Of a stretch of 64,000 nucleotides of DNA, positions 1-11,743 are shown piece by piece. Made by a program: the position numbers and the translations under genes. Origin of the DNA: Anaeramoeba flamelloides. Its lineage: Eukaryota; Metamonada; Anaeramoebidae. Numbering within the stretch: the first letter of the stretch is position 1; each line of letters begins with the position of its first letter. Location of the stretch: contig JANTQA010000023.1 of NCBI GenBank assembly GCA_027625915.1, positions 18,724,001-18,788,000 of the forward strand, written 5' to 3'. A model generated the notes under the pieces. That model saw nothing but the letters and a program-made list of their open reading frames with translations. It was not told the origin of the DNA and did not search any database.

Positions 1-1482
1 TAATAAAAAATAAAAAAAAAAAAAAAAAACAAGACACTGCCTCTCAGAGTGGGGCACTAGATACCCAACTTAAAAAAAAATCTTATTCTTAAATCCCTAA
101 TTTCAAATTGATTTTAATTTTAACTCTATTCAAATCAGAGCCAATTCATTTTATTTCAAAATAGGTTAACCAAAATATTTCCAAAAAATGAAAAAAAAAT
201 GAAACAACCTCGATTAAAAATTTTTGGTTTATTTTTCCTCTATTTGTAATTAATTTGTTATTTTTGTAAAGAAATGAATGGTTGTATGAGTTTATTCTCT
301 TTAAAGTTCTGATCATTAAAGTTTGAAAAGTTTATTTTAACCTCAAAATGTTGTTCTGTAATTTTTAATTTTTTGTGTTTCTTCATTAGGGAATAATTCC
401 TCTTATCTTGGAAATATTTCAAAAATAAAGCAATATTTAAAAAGGTTTGTTGTTATAGTTGTTGTTGGATTTGAGTTTTTGGAGATCATTCATATTGTCT
501 CTCTTTTAAAATTCCCTTTCTTTTCATTTTTTTATTTGTCAAAAATTACTTTGATTTTGAAAATTTTTTAATTTGACATTAAAATTACAAAAATTGAAAT
601 AGAGTTAAATAAAATACTTCAAAATGAATTCTACCCAGATGGAATTGAATTAATATAGAGAAAAGAATTATTTCAGATATCTAAGAACACAAATTATTGG
701 ATATTTTTTTCAGATTGGCGAATGGGATTATTTTTACAATAAAACCCCTTTTATTAATATTTTGAAGAACTGATAAATCTAGTATTTTTCTTTTTAGAAT
801 TCTAGTAGTATTTGGAATAAAAAAATCAAATATGAAAATTTTATCAAAATTAGTTCATTATTAAAGAATTGACAAAAAAAATCGAGGTCGTTCCAATAGT
901 TCTCTTTTTTTTAGAAAACTAGACTTTCCCAATTTCAATAAAAAAACGAACTTCTGATAAGGATACAAACATTTTTTAGACATAAATTACCATTCTAAGA
1001 TTTTCCTTTCTCCTGTTAATTTTTTCAAGATTAAACTTCATAGGAAAACAATTTTATGCTTCAAAAGAAAACAAATAATCATCACCAATTTTCACTTCAT
1101 ATAAAAATTACCATAAATTAAACTGTGATCCGAAACGTGAGTATTTTTAATTCAAGAAATGTCTTACAATAAGGTAAATTGAATTATGATGAAGAATCAA
1201 TTCAAAATGATGAATAACAAATTTGGATCTTTAAATAATTATATAAGAATTGAGTTTAAAAAGGATATTTTAAAATAAATTTGCCCTTCTTTTTATGGAA
1301 ATAGCTTTATTCTCTGAATTATTTAAAGAAATTGTTTTAAATAATGATAAAAATTTCAACAATAAAAAAATAAAAATGAAAGAAATAAAACATATAATTT
1401 ATTATAAAAATTATTAGATATAAGTTATAATCAAAGGCAAAAAGCATTGAACTGTAAAATATAATATACATAATGGGTATAA
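1..1482. other. AT-rich flank, no gene seen
   Basis: No convincing coding frame in either direction. It holds homopolymer runs and AT-rich sequence downstream of the stop codon of the FHA-AAA ATPase, so it includes that gene's 3' flank. A short inverted match (ACCTCGATT near 207-215 and its complement near 888-896) could be the remains of a terminal-inverted-repeat element, but it is too short to call. Confidence 0.5.
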
Positions 1483-4400
1483 TTAAATTATATAAGATAA
1501 ATGTGAAGTTTTATGTGACGTTCCTTCACCATATTGTTCGTTCCATGTTTGAAGTTGTTGGTGTGTGTATGAAGAGTCACTAACTGAAACGCCAATTGTT
1601 TCCATTGCACTATCAAAGTCGCCTAACGTTATTGGACGAAGCCCAATTGTTTTTGATGATTTTTTTGGCTTTGAAGATAATGAAAAAACTTTTTCATCAT
1701 TAATTGAGTTAAATAGATTTTCATCAAATAAATTTGAAAGGTTCAACTTGCCTGTATTATCATATATATTTAATGAAGAAGGTGATGTGTTTAAAGTAGA
1801 AGATTTTATTGCATCTTTTTCCTTCTCCTTCTCTTTCTCCTTCTCCTTCTCCTTCTCTTTCTCTTTCTCTTTCTCCTTCTCTTTCTCTTCTTCCTCCTTT
1901 TGTTGTTTTAATTTTCTTTCTTTTTCTAATATTGCCTCTTTTTTTAATAATTCTCTAATTGGTTCATAAGCAGCAGCAATTGAAAGATTTGAAAGATCAC
2001 TTCCAGAATAGCCCTCGGTTTTTTCTGCCAATTTGGAAAAATCAAAATCCTTTTCTAAAGTTTCATCTTTTAATAACTTTCGTAAAATTTGTTCTCTTGC
2101 ATCTTTATTTGGCATTCCAACAAACAACCTTCTTGGTAACCTCCTTAGCACCGCTTCATCTAAATCAAAGGGTCGATTTGTTGCAGCTAATACAATTACT
2201 CGATCGTTATCCCCTCTTTCTAAACCATCCCATTGTTCCATAAATGTGTTTTTTATTTTTCTAGATGCTTCGTGTTCATGTGATGTCTGTCTTTTATTTA
2301 AAAAACTATCAACTTCATCAATAAAAATAATTGATGGTGCTAATTTTGCTGCAAGTGTGAAAACTGCTTTGGCATATTTTTCTCCTTCTCCAAACCATTT
2401 CGAACTAATTTGTGTCATGCTAACATTAATGAAAGTTGCTCCGCTTTCCGTTGCAACTGCCTTGGCTAGTGTAGTTTTCCCAGTTCCTAAATTATATTTT
2501 TTGAAAAAAATTTTTTAAATATCATTAGAAAATTTTTTTTTGATTATTTTTAAAAATTACAATAATAAAAAAAATGGAGAGAATAAAAAGACATTATTAA
2601 AAAAAGAATTGAAAAAAAAAAAGTTCTGAAAAGTATTCTAAAAATAAACGATAAACTTTAATAGATCTATTTTCAGTACTAGATTAAAAAGTTTTTCTGT
2701 CACAATTTTTTGAAAAGGAAATTAATTTGTTTGAATAATAAAAAAATAGAGATAAAATTCTTTTTTTGTTTTTGATAGAAATATTTGAATTCTATTAATA
2801 ACTGACTAATTTTCAAAATTTATTTGATTGGAAAAAATATTGGATCAAAAAACAAATTTAAAATTCTTTTATTTTATTTATTATTTTTTTTTTTTTCAGA
2901 AAAAATTGGATGTAGAAATTAGATGCGAAATTTTGCAAACTGTGAAAAATAAAACATTTTTTTGAATAATTATTCTACAAGTTCTGTGTGGAAAGAATTG
3001 ATATCTTAGATGTCTATAGCATTTCTGGCCATTGTTGCACGATATTAAAAAATGAGAGAAAAATGCTAGAGGCCTCTAAAATGCCAATTCTTTCCACACA
3101 AAATGAGTAGAATCATTATTCATAAAAATTTTCAATTTTTCGTATATAGTAAATTTTCGGGAGTTATCATCCCCGAAAAACAATTATCAAACTGAAAAAA
3201 ATTGTTAAATCGATTTTAAATACGACGTTTGCAATTTACCAAATAGTCTTTACACCTTTTGATTTAATCACATTTAAATTGTGAAGGAATGTTCTCCAAT
3301 TTGGATCAAAAAATCATTTTATTTCATTTTTTAAATGAAAAATTACAGAAGAAATTTTTAAGATACACTTACTCAAACTCTCTTATTAAGAGACGTGGGA
3401 ATGAAAAAGAAAGATAATGACGATTTTCTATCCTAAAAAATAACGTTCATTTCCGAACACTCTCAATAAACAACTCTAACTTTAAAAGATTGCATTGTTT
3501 ACGAGTTTTTATCATTGGATTACTTGAATTTTTCTATTGTCTTCAGAAATTATAACAATCCTTATAAAGGAATTGGAATTTTCACATCCTTTTTTTGGTT
3601 TTTGTTCTTTATGTTTTTTCTTTGATCGAAGTTCCCAACAAAACTTTTGAGGATAGTATTTAGTTTATTTGATATTTTGCACAGAATCTTCATTTGCCTA
3701 ATACCCAAAACATTTGATTTATTTTTGTTATAATTTTTTTTTATTTTTATTTCTCTGAAAACTTAATTTTTACAATCAATACAAATCGTGTCTGGGGGTT
3801 GTGTGGTAAAGGCTTTGTGGAATTTTGCATTCAACAATTCAAATGAAAATTAAATTTGTAAAAATTAATTATTTTATTATTTTAAAAAAAAATTATTAAA
3901 TTAAAAAGAGAAAAAATTTCGAAATTAAAAATTTAAGAATTCGGGAAGTGCCGTAGAGTGTTGTAAAGTGCCTAGGTTTTCCAGAATTCAAAAGAATGGA
4001 GTTAAATCTTTGATTTTACTCTATTCTTTTGAATTCTGGAAAAGATAACGGTGGGTTTTTTTTTTTTTTAAGAAATAAAAAGAAAATTTATATATTAAGC
4101 TGATAAAACAATAATCTTGATCTTTTTTCGGAATTGAGGTATTTTGCTAGAATTTTATACAAGGGGAAATAATTTTCATGCTTTTATTAAAATTTGTCTT
4201 TGTTTGAAAATAGCAAAAAATTGGATATCAATTATTTTCATTTTCTCCGTTTTAAAATATATTTATAAATTTTAGAATCTTCTCAACTGAGCTCACAAAC
4301 CAGAAAAAATCACAGGAAATTATCAACGGTGTCTCAAGTGGTTTAAAAATATAGGTTAAGAAGAAATTTTCTCAAAAAGTTGTTTTTTCCCCATCCTCTT

Positions 4401-7400
4401 TTTCATATTTTGATATCACAGAAATGAGAAAAAAATTTCATTTTTCCCAACTTTTATCTCATTGTATAAAAATTTGATGAGATTTACCAACCTCGAAAAC
4501 CTTTCTCAAATACACTAAAAATTAAATTTGAATTGCAAACGACGTCGTTAATGATAAAAAAGGAGATATATGATAGAAAAGTTATATATAAACCCCATTC
4601 CAAAAATTCGGACACACCCAAAATCAAAAATAGGCAAAATAAAATCCCAAATTTATTATATTTTTCCAAACCGAATATAAAACCACATTTAAGTTACCAA
4701 GTATTAATGTTTTTATTAAGTAATCATTTTTATTCAAATAAAAAAAAAAATATAAAACTCAAAAACAAAATTTGGTGTGTCCAAAATGATGAAACGAGAC
4801 GAACCAAAAAAATTGTATTGGCAAATTTGTTGAAATTTCACCAACAATAATTGATCGATCAAATGAATAGATACCTATCAACTAATCTTAATTTGATTTT
4901 TCAATTTACCAAACTCAACAATAAACTTCTATCAACAATGGAGAAAAAAATTATCAGATCTAACCAAACAGATTACGTAACGGGGAAAAAAGGAAATGAA
5001 AACAAAACAAAAAATAATGAATAAATAATTTCATATTTTTGCAAAATCAAAATTATTTCCAAATTGAACGTAAAGTGTGGTATTGTAATCCTTTCAACTG
5101 TTTAAACTGTGTCCAAATTTTTGGAATTTAGTTTATTTATAAATAAGAATAGGTTGTTTTGTTTTTTTTCATTTTTTTGATAGAATCATTTTCTTTCAAA
5201 ATATCAATGAGATTTTCTTTTTTGGTTTGTAAATTTCTTTTGGTTCCTTTATGATAAAAGTCGTGATATTGTGTAAATTGTAGTAAAATATATTGTAATT
5301 TACAATAAAAATTCCTGACAAATATTTGATTTTTGAATTCAAAAAACAAATTTAAACTAAATCGGTATAAAAAAAAAAAAAATATAAAAAAAAAAAAGAA
5401 CAAACCTGGTGATCCAAATAATAATATTCCTTTGCAAACTTTAACTAAAACACCTCTTTGAAATAATTCTGGCCTTCGTAATGGGAGTATAACCAATTCA
5501 ATTAAAGATTTTTTGATAGCATCAAGGGCACCAATATCTTGAAATCTAACCCCAATTTGTTCAGGTACCAATATTTCAGATAAAAATTGTTGTTCATATT
5601 CATTTTCAATTTCAATATTTTTTGTTAATTGTAATCTGCGATTTCTACCTGAAAATTTGTCAAAGATGGAGATACCATATTCAAGATCTTCTAAAGATAG
5701 TATCATTTTTAATGGTTTATGGTTATTTTTTTTTTCTATTAATATATTTTTTGCTTCTTTCTCATTTTTATTTGCATTTTCAATTTTCATTTGATTTTCA
5801 TTATCCTCTTCCTTTTCATCATTTTCATTATTCTCCATTTCCATTTTCATTTCCATTTCCTTATCCTTATCCTTTTCATTCTCGTTCTCGTTCTCGTTAT
5901 TATTATTATTTATTTTGTCCTTATTATTATTATCATCATTTTTTAAATTTACAATAATCTTTGAAATTTTTTTTAATTCTTTGTCTTTTAAAGAAAGCTG
6001 ATCTGACTCTAAAAATTGATTTTTTATGATCTCATTTTCTTTGCCTTTATTATTATTGTTATCATTATCATTATCATTATCATTATAATCTATTGATGGT
6101 TTTTTATTATTAGTTATTGAATTGTTTAATAAATTATTTTGGATTTCTTCTTTTCCATTTATAATTTCTTCAGTGGAGGATTTATTTCTTTTTATTAAAG
6201 ACATCTTCATTTTATTTCGTGGTTGGTTATAGTTTATTAAAGAGTCTTGGTCATTGTCTGTTTCATTCAAATGTCTAATTCTGTTATTTTGTCTTTTATT
6301 ATTTAAATTACTATTATCTTTATTCTTCTGATTCTTATTGTATAAATTAAAAATTTCATTTAATGAAAATTTAGGGATTTGTGAAGTCCAATTTTTTAAA
6401 ACACTAAATCCAATAATTTTATCCATTTCTTCTTCTGTATATTTTTTGGAAAGTAATCGATCCTGGTGCAAGTCAATATCAAATATTTTACAATCATAAG
6501 TTTCTAAAACCCTTTCAAGCAAAACTTTATTTTGATTTGATCGGATAGTTAAATTATCATCTTCAATGCAATCTTTCCATTTAGCAATGTCTACCAATTT
6601 CTCTGAAGGCTTTAAAAATAATAAATTTGGTAACTGTTCCAATAGAAAGCGTAGCACGCCTCGGAATTCTCTTGGGGACGTTCTAAATGATTTTGAAGAA
6701 ATTGTTTGATTCGATCCAGAAGTATTTATTCGATCGAACAAATTTCTGTTCATTCGATTTGGTCCATCTAAAAACATTTGAAGCCCAGAATTTTGAATTT
6801 TCTCCTTTTGCCCACTTTCCTTTGGTGAGTGTAATTGGAAATATTTATCATTGGCAACAGATCCAACAATTAAAATTAATCTATTTTCGATTAAATCATT
6901 GATTTGGTCTTTAAAAATTTGTTTCACTTCATTCGATTGCCCAAACCATTTATCAATTTCTTTGAAACATAGCACTAATGGGATTTGAACTTCTTGGCGA
7001 ATGTACTCAAAAACAGTTTGAATTACCAATGATGGGTGATCAATTAAGCCATCTTTTAAAATTAATAACTCGTCTTTGTTCACAAAATACCCCGATCGGG
7101 AATTTTTTTTGCAAATGCCACCCAAGTCACTCCCGCCTTCAAATTCAGTTTGGAACAGTACGCCTACATATGGTGATTTGTGATTGTCTTCAAAGGTTAC
7201 AACAACAACCCCTCGATCACCTGGTGATGGGCCTCCAGACGAAATATCACTAAAAGAGGTGGAATAACTCCTGGGGCCAATGAATTTGACAATGTCACCA
7301 AATTTGACAAGCACAGGGATATTTGAATTCTCATTTGAATTTGAATTGATTTCCTTTGGCTTGCTATAAACCCCAAAGTCATCTTCGCCAATAATTAAAT

Positions 7401-8515
7401 GGCCTACTTGGAGCGAGTCAGCAATTGTTTTTACAAGCCTTTCTTGTAATATTTGTGATCCTTAATAGTTATTGTTTTTTGGTTTTTATTTTTTTTTTTT
7501 TTTGGTTTATTGGGGGTCGAAACAAAAATACAAAAGAATTATTGAAAAACTTTGAATTTTAGTTTTTGGTTGTTGTAGTTTTTGATTATTTTAGTTTTCA
7601 AATTTAAAAACTACAGGAATCAAAATTTTCAACAAAATATTTTCAACAAAAGAAACAAAAAAAAATAAAAAAAAAATAAAAAAAAAAAAACAAACCAGCT
7701 TCACCAATCCAGAGCATTTTTGGAAGTTGGTTTGGAAAAAAAGCTTGTTGTCTTCTTTTTTGGTCTGTCAAATTTAACCAACAAGTGTTTTTAATTTGCG
7801 CAATTACGGATTTGGCAATCGGATACTCAAAGGAAGTAAATTCATCTGTGATGGAAAGAGGATCATCATCATCTTCATTATTCAAAGAAGAGCCTTCTTC
7901 AAGTGACTCTAAACTTTGTTCGTTGTTCTCTTGTTGTTGCTGTTGTTGTTGCTGCTGTTGTCGTAATTGCTTTTTACGGTTCTTTGGGAGTATTGATTTT
8001 TCAGCAATTTGCTTTAAACGATCATACATTTTTTTTTGTGTTTCCTTTTCTGTTTGTTCAATTTGTTTAAACTTGTCTTGTGTTGTTAAAATTTGTAATT
8101 GGTGAGTTTGTGAATATTGGTTGGCAAAGTCAACAGTTAAAAAGGTGTAGCAATAATTCGTTAAAGAAGATCGGATGGAAATACGATCACCATCTTTTAA
8201 AGAGATTTTATTTCCTCTTTTGATTAATTTGTCGTTTAAAAAAACTACACCGACCATCCCGTGCACTTCGAGAAACAATTTGTATTGATCGTTACGGTTT
8301 GTAAGTCGAATTAAGATCTTTGAAATCACAGTCAAGGGGACAGACAAAGTATGATCGCACATGTCGGAAGATCCTATTGAAAACTTCTCTCCCGTAACAC
8401 ACACAATCGGATGATCATTTAAAGTCCTGCTAAATAAGTATGCCCAATGAAAGTTATTCGTAATATTTTTTCGTGTTGAGACATTATAACCACTTGATAA
8501 TTTTGGTCGAGACAT
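1483..8515 (-). CDS. FHA-AAA ATPase, plant DAA1-like, three exons
   Basis: Predicted exons 8515-7696, 7460-5406 and 2486-1483 give about 1292 residues. Both introns (235 bp and 2919 bp) are phase 1, start GTTTGT and end AG. The N-terminus (about residues 35-125) is FHA-like (FSIGSSDMCD ... LNDKLI ... LKDGDRI), with Ser where FHA domains usually have Arg after the Gly. After intron 1 comes the block VKFIGP ... DRGVVVVTFED ... DLGGIC, diagnostic of the plant FHA-AAA proteins. An Asn/Glu/Lys-rich linker precedes the AAA module: FQDIGALDAIKKSL, Walker A GSPG/TGKTT split by intron 2, Walker B IIFIDEVDS, sensor LAATNRPFDLDEAV, arginine fingers RRLPRR. A KE tract sits before the conserved tail WNEQYGEG...LSYI. 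Seen: these motifs and the whole domain order. Known: the family is related to spastin/Msp1-like AAA unfoldases. Inferred: hexameric ATPase; the substrate is unknown. MSRPK is the first Met of the open frame. Confidence 0.9.
1812..1893. repeat. KE-coding hexanucleotide microsatellite
   Basis: (CTTTCT/CTCCTT)-type tract which on the minus strand encodes about 25 alternating Lys-Glu residues in the AAA ATPase, between the ATPase core and the conserved C-terminal segment. Codons alternate AAG/AAA and GAG/GAA, so it is a coding repeat with synonymous scatter. Confidence 0.85.
2942..3142. mobile_element. Foldback MITE of about 200 bp inside an intron
   Basis: The two ends are reverse complements over roughly 85 bp per arm with mismatches. 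The core GTGTGGAAAGAATTG at about 2984-2998 is matched by CAATTCTTTCCACAC at about 3080-3094, and the similarity runs out to TGAATAAT/ATTATTCA and beyond. There is no coding capacity. Inference: a non-autonomous DNA transposon that helped lengthen this intron. Confidence 0.7.
3944..4060. repeat. CCTAGG-family hairpin element, copy 1
   Basis: AGTGCCGTAGAGTG and AAGTGCCTAGGTTTT are followed by a near-perfect hairpin (3977-4044) whose arms begin TTTTCCAGAATTCAAAAGAAT. Related copies lie at 18401-18591, 20036-20312 and 60887-61060. Confidence 0.65.
4597..5128. mobile_element. Possible decayed Tc1-like TIR remnant
   Basis: ATTCCAAAAATTCGGACACA near 4598-4617 is matched in reverse by TGTGTCCAAATTTTTGGAAT near 5108-5127. 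A second reverse match, GGTGTGTCCAAAAT, lies at about 4773-4786. GTGTCCAAATTTTTGG-like ends are typical of Tc1/mariner elements. There is no transposase frame, so this is a weak call. Confidence 0.35.
4835..4995. repeat. Dispersed repeat E, copy 1
   Basis: AATAATTGATCGATCAAATG...TAGATACC and the following ~130 bp resemble 63825-63975 in the same order and orientation, with many substitutions. It is an old dispersed repeat of unknown type. Confidence 0.4.
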
Positions 8516-11500
8516 TTGGCATAATTTTGTTTTTTGAGAAAAGAAGCAAAAAATGAATTTTTTTTTTTTTTTAATGAATCTTCATTTGATGAGGTATGTT
8601 GTAATTACATTTCAAATTTTAGAAAAGTGAAAATTCCTTATTGAGAATACACTTTAACATTTCATCTGTAATTGTATACAAAAGGGAAAATGGAAAATAA
8701 TCTGATTTCAGAATATTAGAACTTTATTTGGAAATAAATTTTTTGAACTATTTCATAAACTGTCTTTTTTTAAATCTCTTGTGGTGTATTTTAAAAAACA
8801 TAATCTCAATTTAAGATTCAATTTATATTAAGTTCTCTTGCTTGTAGAATTATATTGTTCTTAAAATTTAAATGGGATATATTTTCGAGTACATTTTCTT
8901 TTTTTTACAATTCTTTCGAATCTTTCATTTAGAATTTTGATTTACAACAAATTATATCAAAATATTATATAAAATAATAATCAAAGATCCCAAATTGGTG
9001 TTTATTTCTTTGAAATTTTCCTATATTAATAAAGAAAACGAGGAAAATGAAATGAAAATTTTGTAGTTTTTAATATTCAAAGACTAATAATATGTAGTGT
9101 GTTAAATTATTTTATAAACTTTTAATAATCTCAAGAGATTAATCAAGTTGAAATATTCAATAATAATTTTAAATGGAATTATTTGTTTTAAAAAAGGCCA
9201 TGGTCTATTAGTATTTAGATTAATATTGAGTTTTGAAGAAATTTTGAAAATTTATTATTATCATTTTTGTGTTGTCTGATAACAAAAAATAGAATTTTGA
9301 AAATAATACCAAAAATTTTTACAGAATATTTGTTTAAATAACATATGATAAAATTTTATTTCAAATAAAAAATAATATAGAACTTTTATGGTTTTTAAAT
9401 GTTACAAATTAATTTTATTTTTTTTTTTTTTTTTTTTGGTTTTTATTTTGAGTATAGATAAACAGTGATAATAAATATTCCAATGTGTAAAAAATGAAAA
9501 AAATTATGTTTTTGAGATTTGGAAATATTTTTTATTTTTTTCCTTTCAAATAATAATATCTTTTATAATAGTTCTGTCATGAAATTGTTACAGTTAGTTC
9601 CACTTTTAATACACAAACTTTCAATGAAGATAAAGTTACAAGAAAAATCTGAAATTAAGGCATAAAATTCAAATTTTAATAAAAAAATATATATTAAAAA
9701 AAATCAAAAAATCTACTTTAATTTAAGATTATTTTATGTCTGAAATTTCCTTGTTAGTTTGTGCCTTACAAGTCGAACTGGCCGTAGTATAAAGTCAAGA
9801 AAAATATTATTACTAATTAGCAAAAGTATCTCTTGTTTATTCTTTTTATTGAGCCAATCAAATTATTTAAAAGATAAAAAAAAATAAATCAGTACTTTTT
9901 TATGAAATAATATTTGACAAAACACTCAAAAAATATTAATGGGTATAAACCATTATAACGATCTTTTTTAGAATAATTAATATATTTTCTCTATTGTTTA
10001 TGTTCTTTATTATAGTTACCATATTAGTATAAATCAATCATCTCCCTTTTTATGAATATTTACATATTAAAATGTTGTTCTCGGATTTAAAACCTTTTTT
10101 AAAATTGTTGAATCTCGTATCATGGGTGTAAAAGGTTTGTATAAATATATTAGGATATTTCTGGTTAAAATAATTTTTTAAGGATTTTTAATGATGTAAA
10201 AAAAAAATGATATATTATTTCTCATTTTCCATATAGAAATTATTCAAATAAAACAAGAAAATCCAAAAAGGGTTGTTTGATAATGTCTTACACATATTTC
10301 TCGTTCTCTCTTTTTTTTTTTTTTTTTTATTCTCATAAATAAGTAATTTCGAAAAAGTGGGGCAAATTTAACTTTGGATATCTTTCTTAAACTAAATGAG
10401 ACAATAATTATTTAAATATATAAAATCATTAACAGCATTTTATTGAATCTTTATAATGATTCAATTTTTTATTTAGTATGTTATTATATAAATAAAAGAT
10501 ATGAAAATTTCTGAACTAGATTTTATATGTTATTTTTTAGAGGTGAAAATTGATAGTTATTATTTTCTTTTTGATAAAAAAAATAATTTTCATAAAGGGT
10601 TTAATCCTGAAAATAAAATTCAAATAGAATCAAAAGTATATAACTATTTTTATTGTTTAAATAATCATTCATTGTCCTTAACATATTTCATGTTTTTTAT
10701 TGAAATTGGTTAAAGTCTGTTTTTTTTTTTTTTTTCAAAATAACTATTATTGATTTTATTCTTTATTTTTTGAGAAATATTTCAATCCAACATATTTTAA
10801 AATAAATATTATGTTTTTTTCTTCGCTCAGTATTAATATTTATTTTAATTTTTGATTGTCGACTAACAAATAAATTCACAAACAAAGATTATTTTTAAGG
10901 ATGTGAAACAATCATTCCCAAAAAAAAAAAAAAATCAGAAATACCTCATATAACTTTATCAGAGTTAAATTTACAGACTTTATTTTTCCAATTTTTCATT
11001 AAGAAGTTATTAAAATTTAATAAAATCTGTTTATTTTTTCTATGGGTTAATGAAGTGGAAACTTTGGTTAATAATCATTTGAAAAATTCTATGAGTTTCC
11101 TTTTAGTTTAAAAATACTTTTTTTATTCAATCTTTTAAAAGAAAATATTGCACATTAACAACTTATCTTCAAATAATAATTATCCATCAAAAATGAATCA
11201 AATTATTTTATTACCTAATAATAATTTTAAGTTTTATTAATAATATCATATATGTTATCGTATGACTAGAATAATTATATTTGTATTTCACTAATAATAT
11301 ACCAAAATTAATTAATTTCAAATTACAAAACGCTAAACCCTTTATGAAAGGATTTATTCATCATTGAATATTTATGAAAATTATATTAATCATATATTGT
11401 AGAATTAAAAATGATTTGATAAGTGACATTTAAAAAAAAATAATAATGATTGATAGAATTAAAAGGGTTTGATTTCTAAATCAGAATTTTTAAAAAAAAA

Positions 11501-11743
11501 ATAGACTCACAATTTAGTAAATACAACAATAATGCTTTTTTTTTTGATTTTGATAAAGTTTTTAAACTATTGGATATTTTCTCAAAACTATTAAAACTCA
11601 AATGAAGAAAATACAATTCAAAATAATAAGAAGAAATGAATAATAAAAAAAAAAATAAATAAATAAAAAAATGAGAAAGAAGAGGGAATAATGAAAGGGT
11701 AAAAAAGAAAAAGTTAAACATAAATAAACATTTATTTATTGTA
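8516..11743. other. 3.2 kb intergenic region with one TIR element
   Basis: It separates the start of the FHA-AAA gene from the end of the RasGAP gene, both on the minus strand. It is AT-rich with long T runs (around 9417-9437 and 10312-10328). The only structure I can support is the family-B element at 10334-10975. The short open frame at 10501-10713 lies inside that element. Confidence 0.6.
10334..10975 (+). mobile_element. Family-B TIR element, copy 1
   Basis: It begins near AAAAAGTGGGGCAAATTT and shares CTTTCTTAAAC, AAATATATAAAATCATTAA, ATAAATAAAAGATATGAAAATTTCTGA and AAATATTTCAATC in the same order with 33500-34615 and 59194-59803. It ends near AGAAATACCTCATATAA. It keeps the uninterrupted CTTTCTTAAACT site (TTAA at 10387-10390) where the second copy carries a TTAA MITE. 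Confidence 0.7.

Larger units (their letters stand above)
2487..5405 (-). other. 2.9 kb phase-1 intron, FHA-AAA gene intron 2
   Basis: The donor GTTTGTTC follows CCAG and a T-rich stretch follows the donor. The acceptor TTTAG precedes GAACTGGG. The intron splits the Walker A glycine codon (G|GA) between GSPG and TGKT, so only splicing restores the P-loop. It contains two foldback elements (2942-3142 and 3944-4060), a possible decayed Tc1-like remnant (4597-5128) and no coding frame that I trust. Confidence 0.88.

Noticed and set aside
5137-7314. A stand-alone 725-residue protein starting MLVKFGD
   Set aside because: The frame is open upstream to a splice acceptor at 7461, and the family continues into 8515-7696 and 2486-1483. 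The C-terminal Phe-rich tail is intron read-through.
10501-10713. Small protein with YYFLFDKKN motif, also near 34107-34301
   Set aside because: Both lie in copies of the same repetitive element, are not conserved in frame over their length, and are broken in the third copy.
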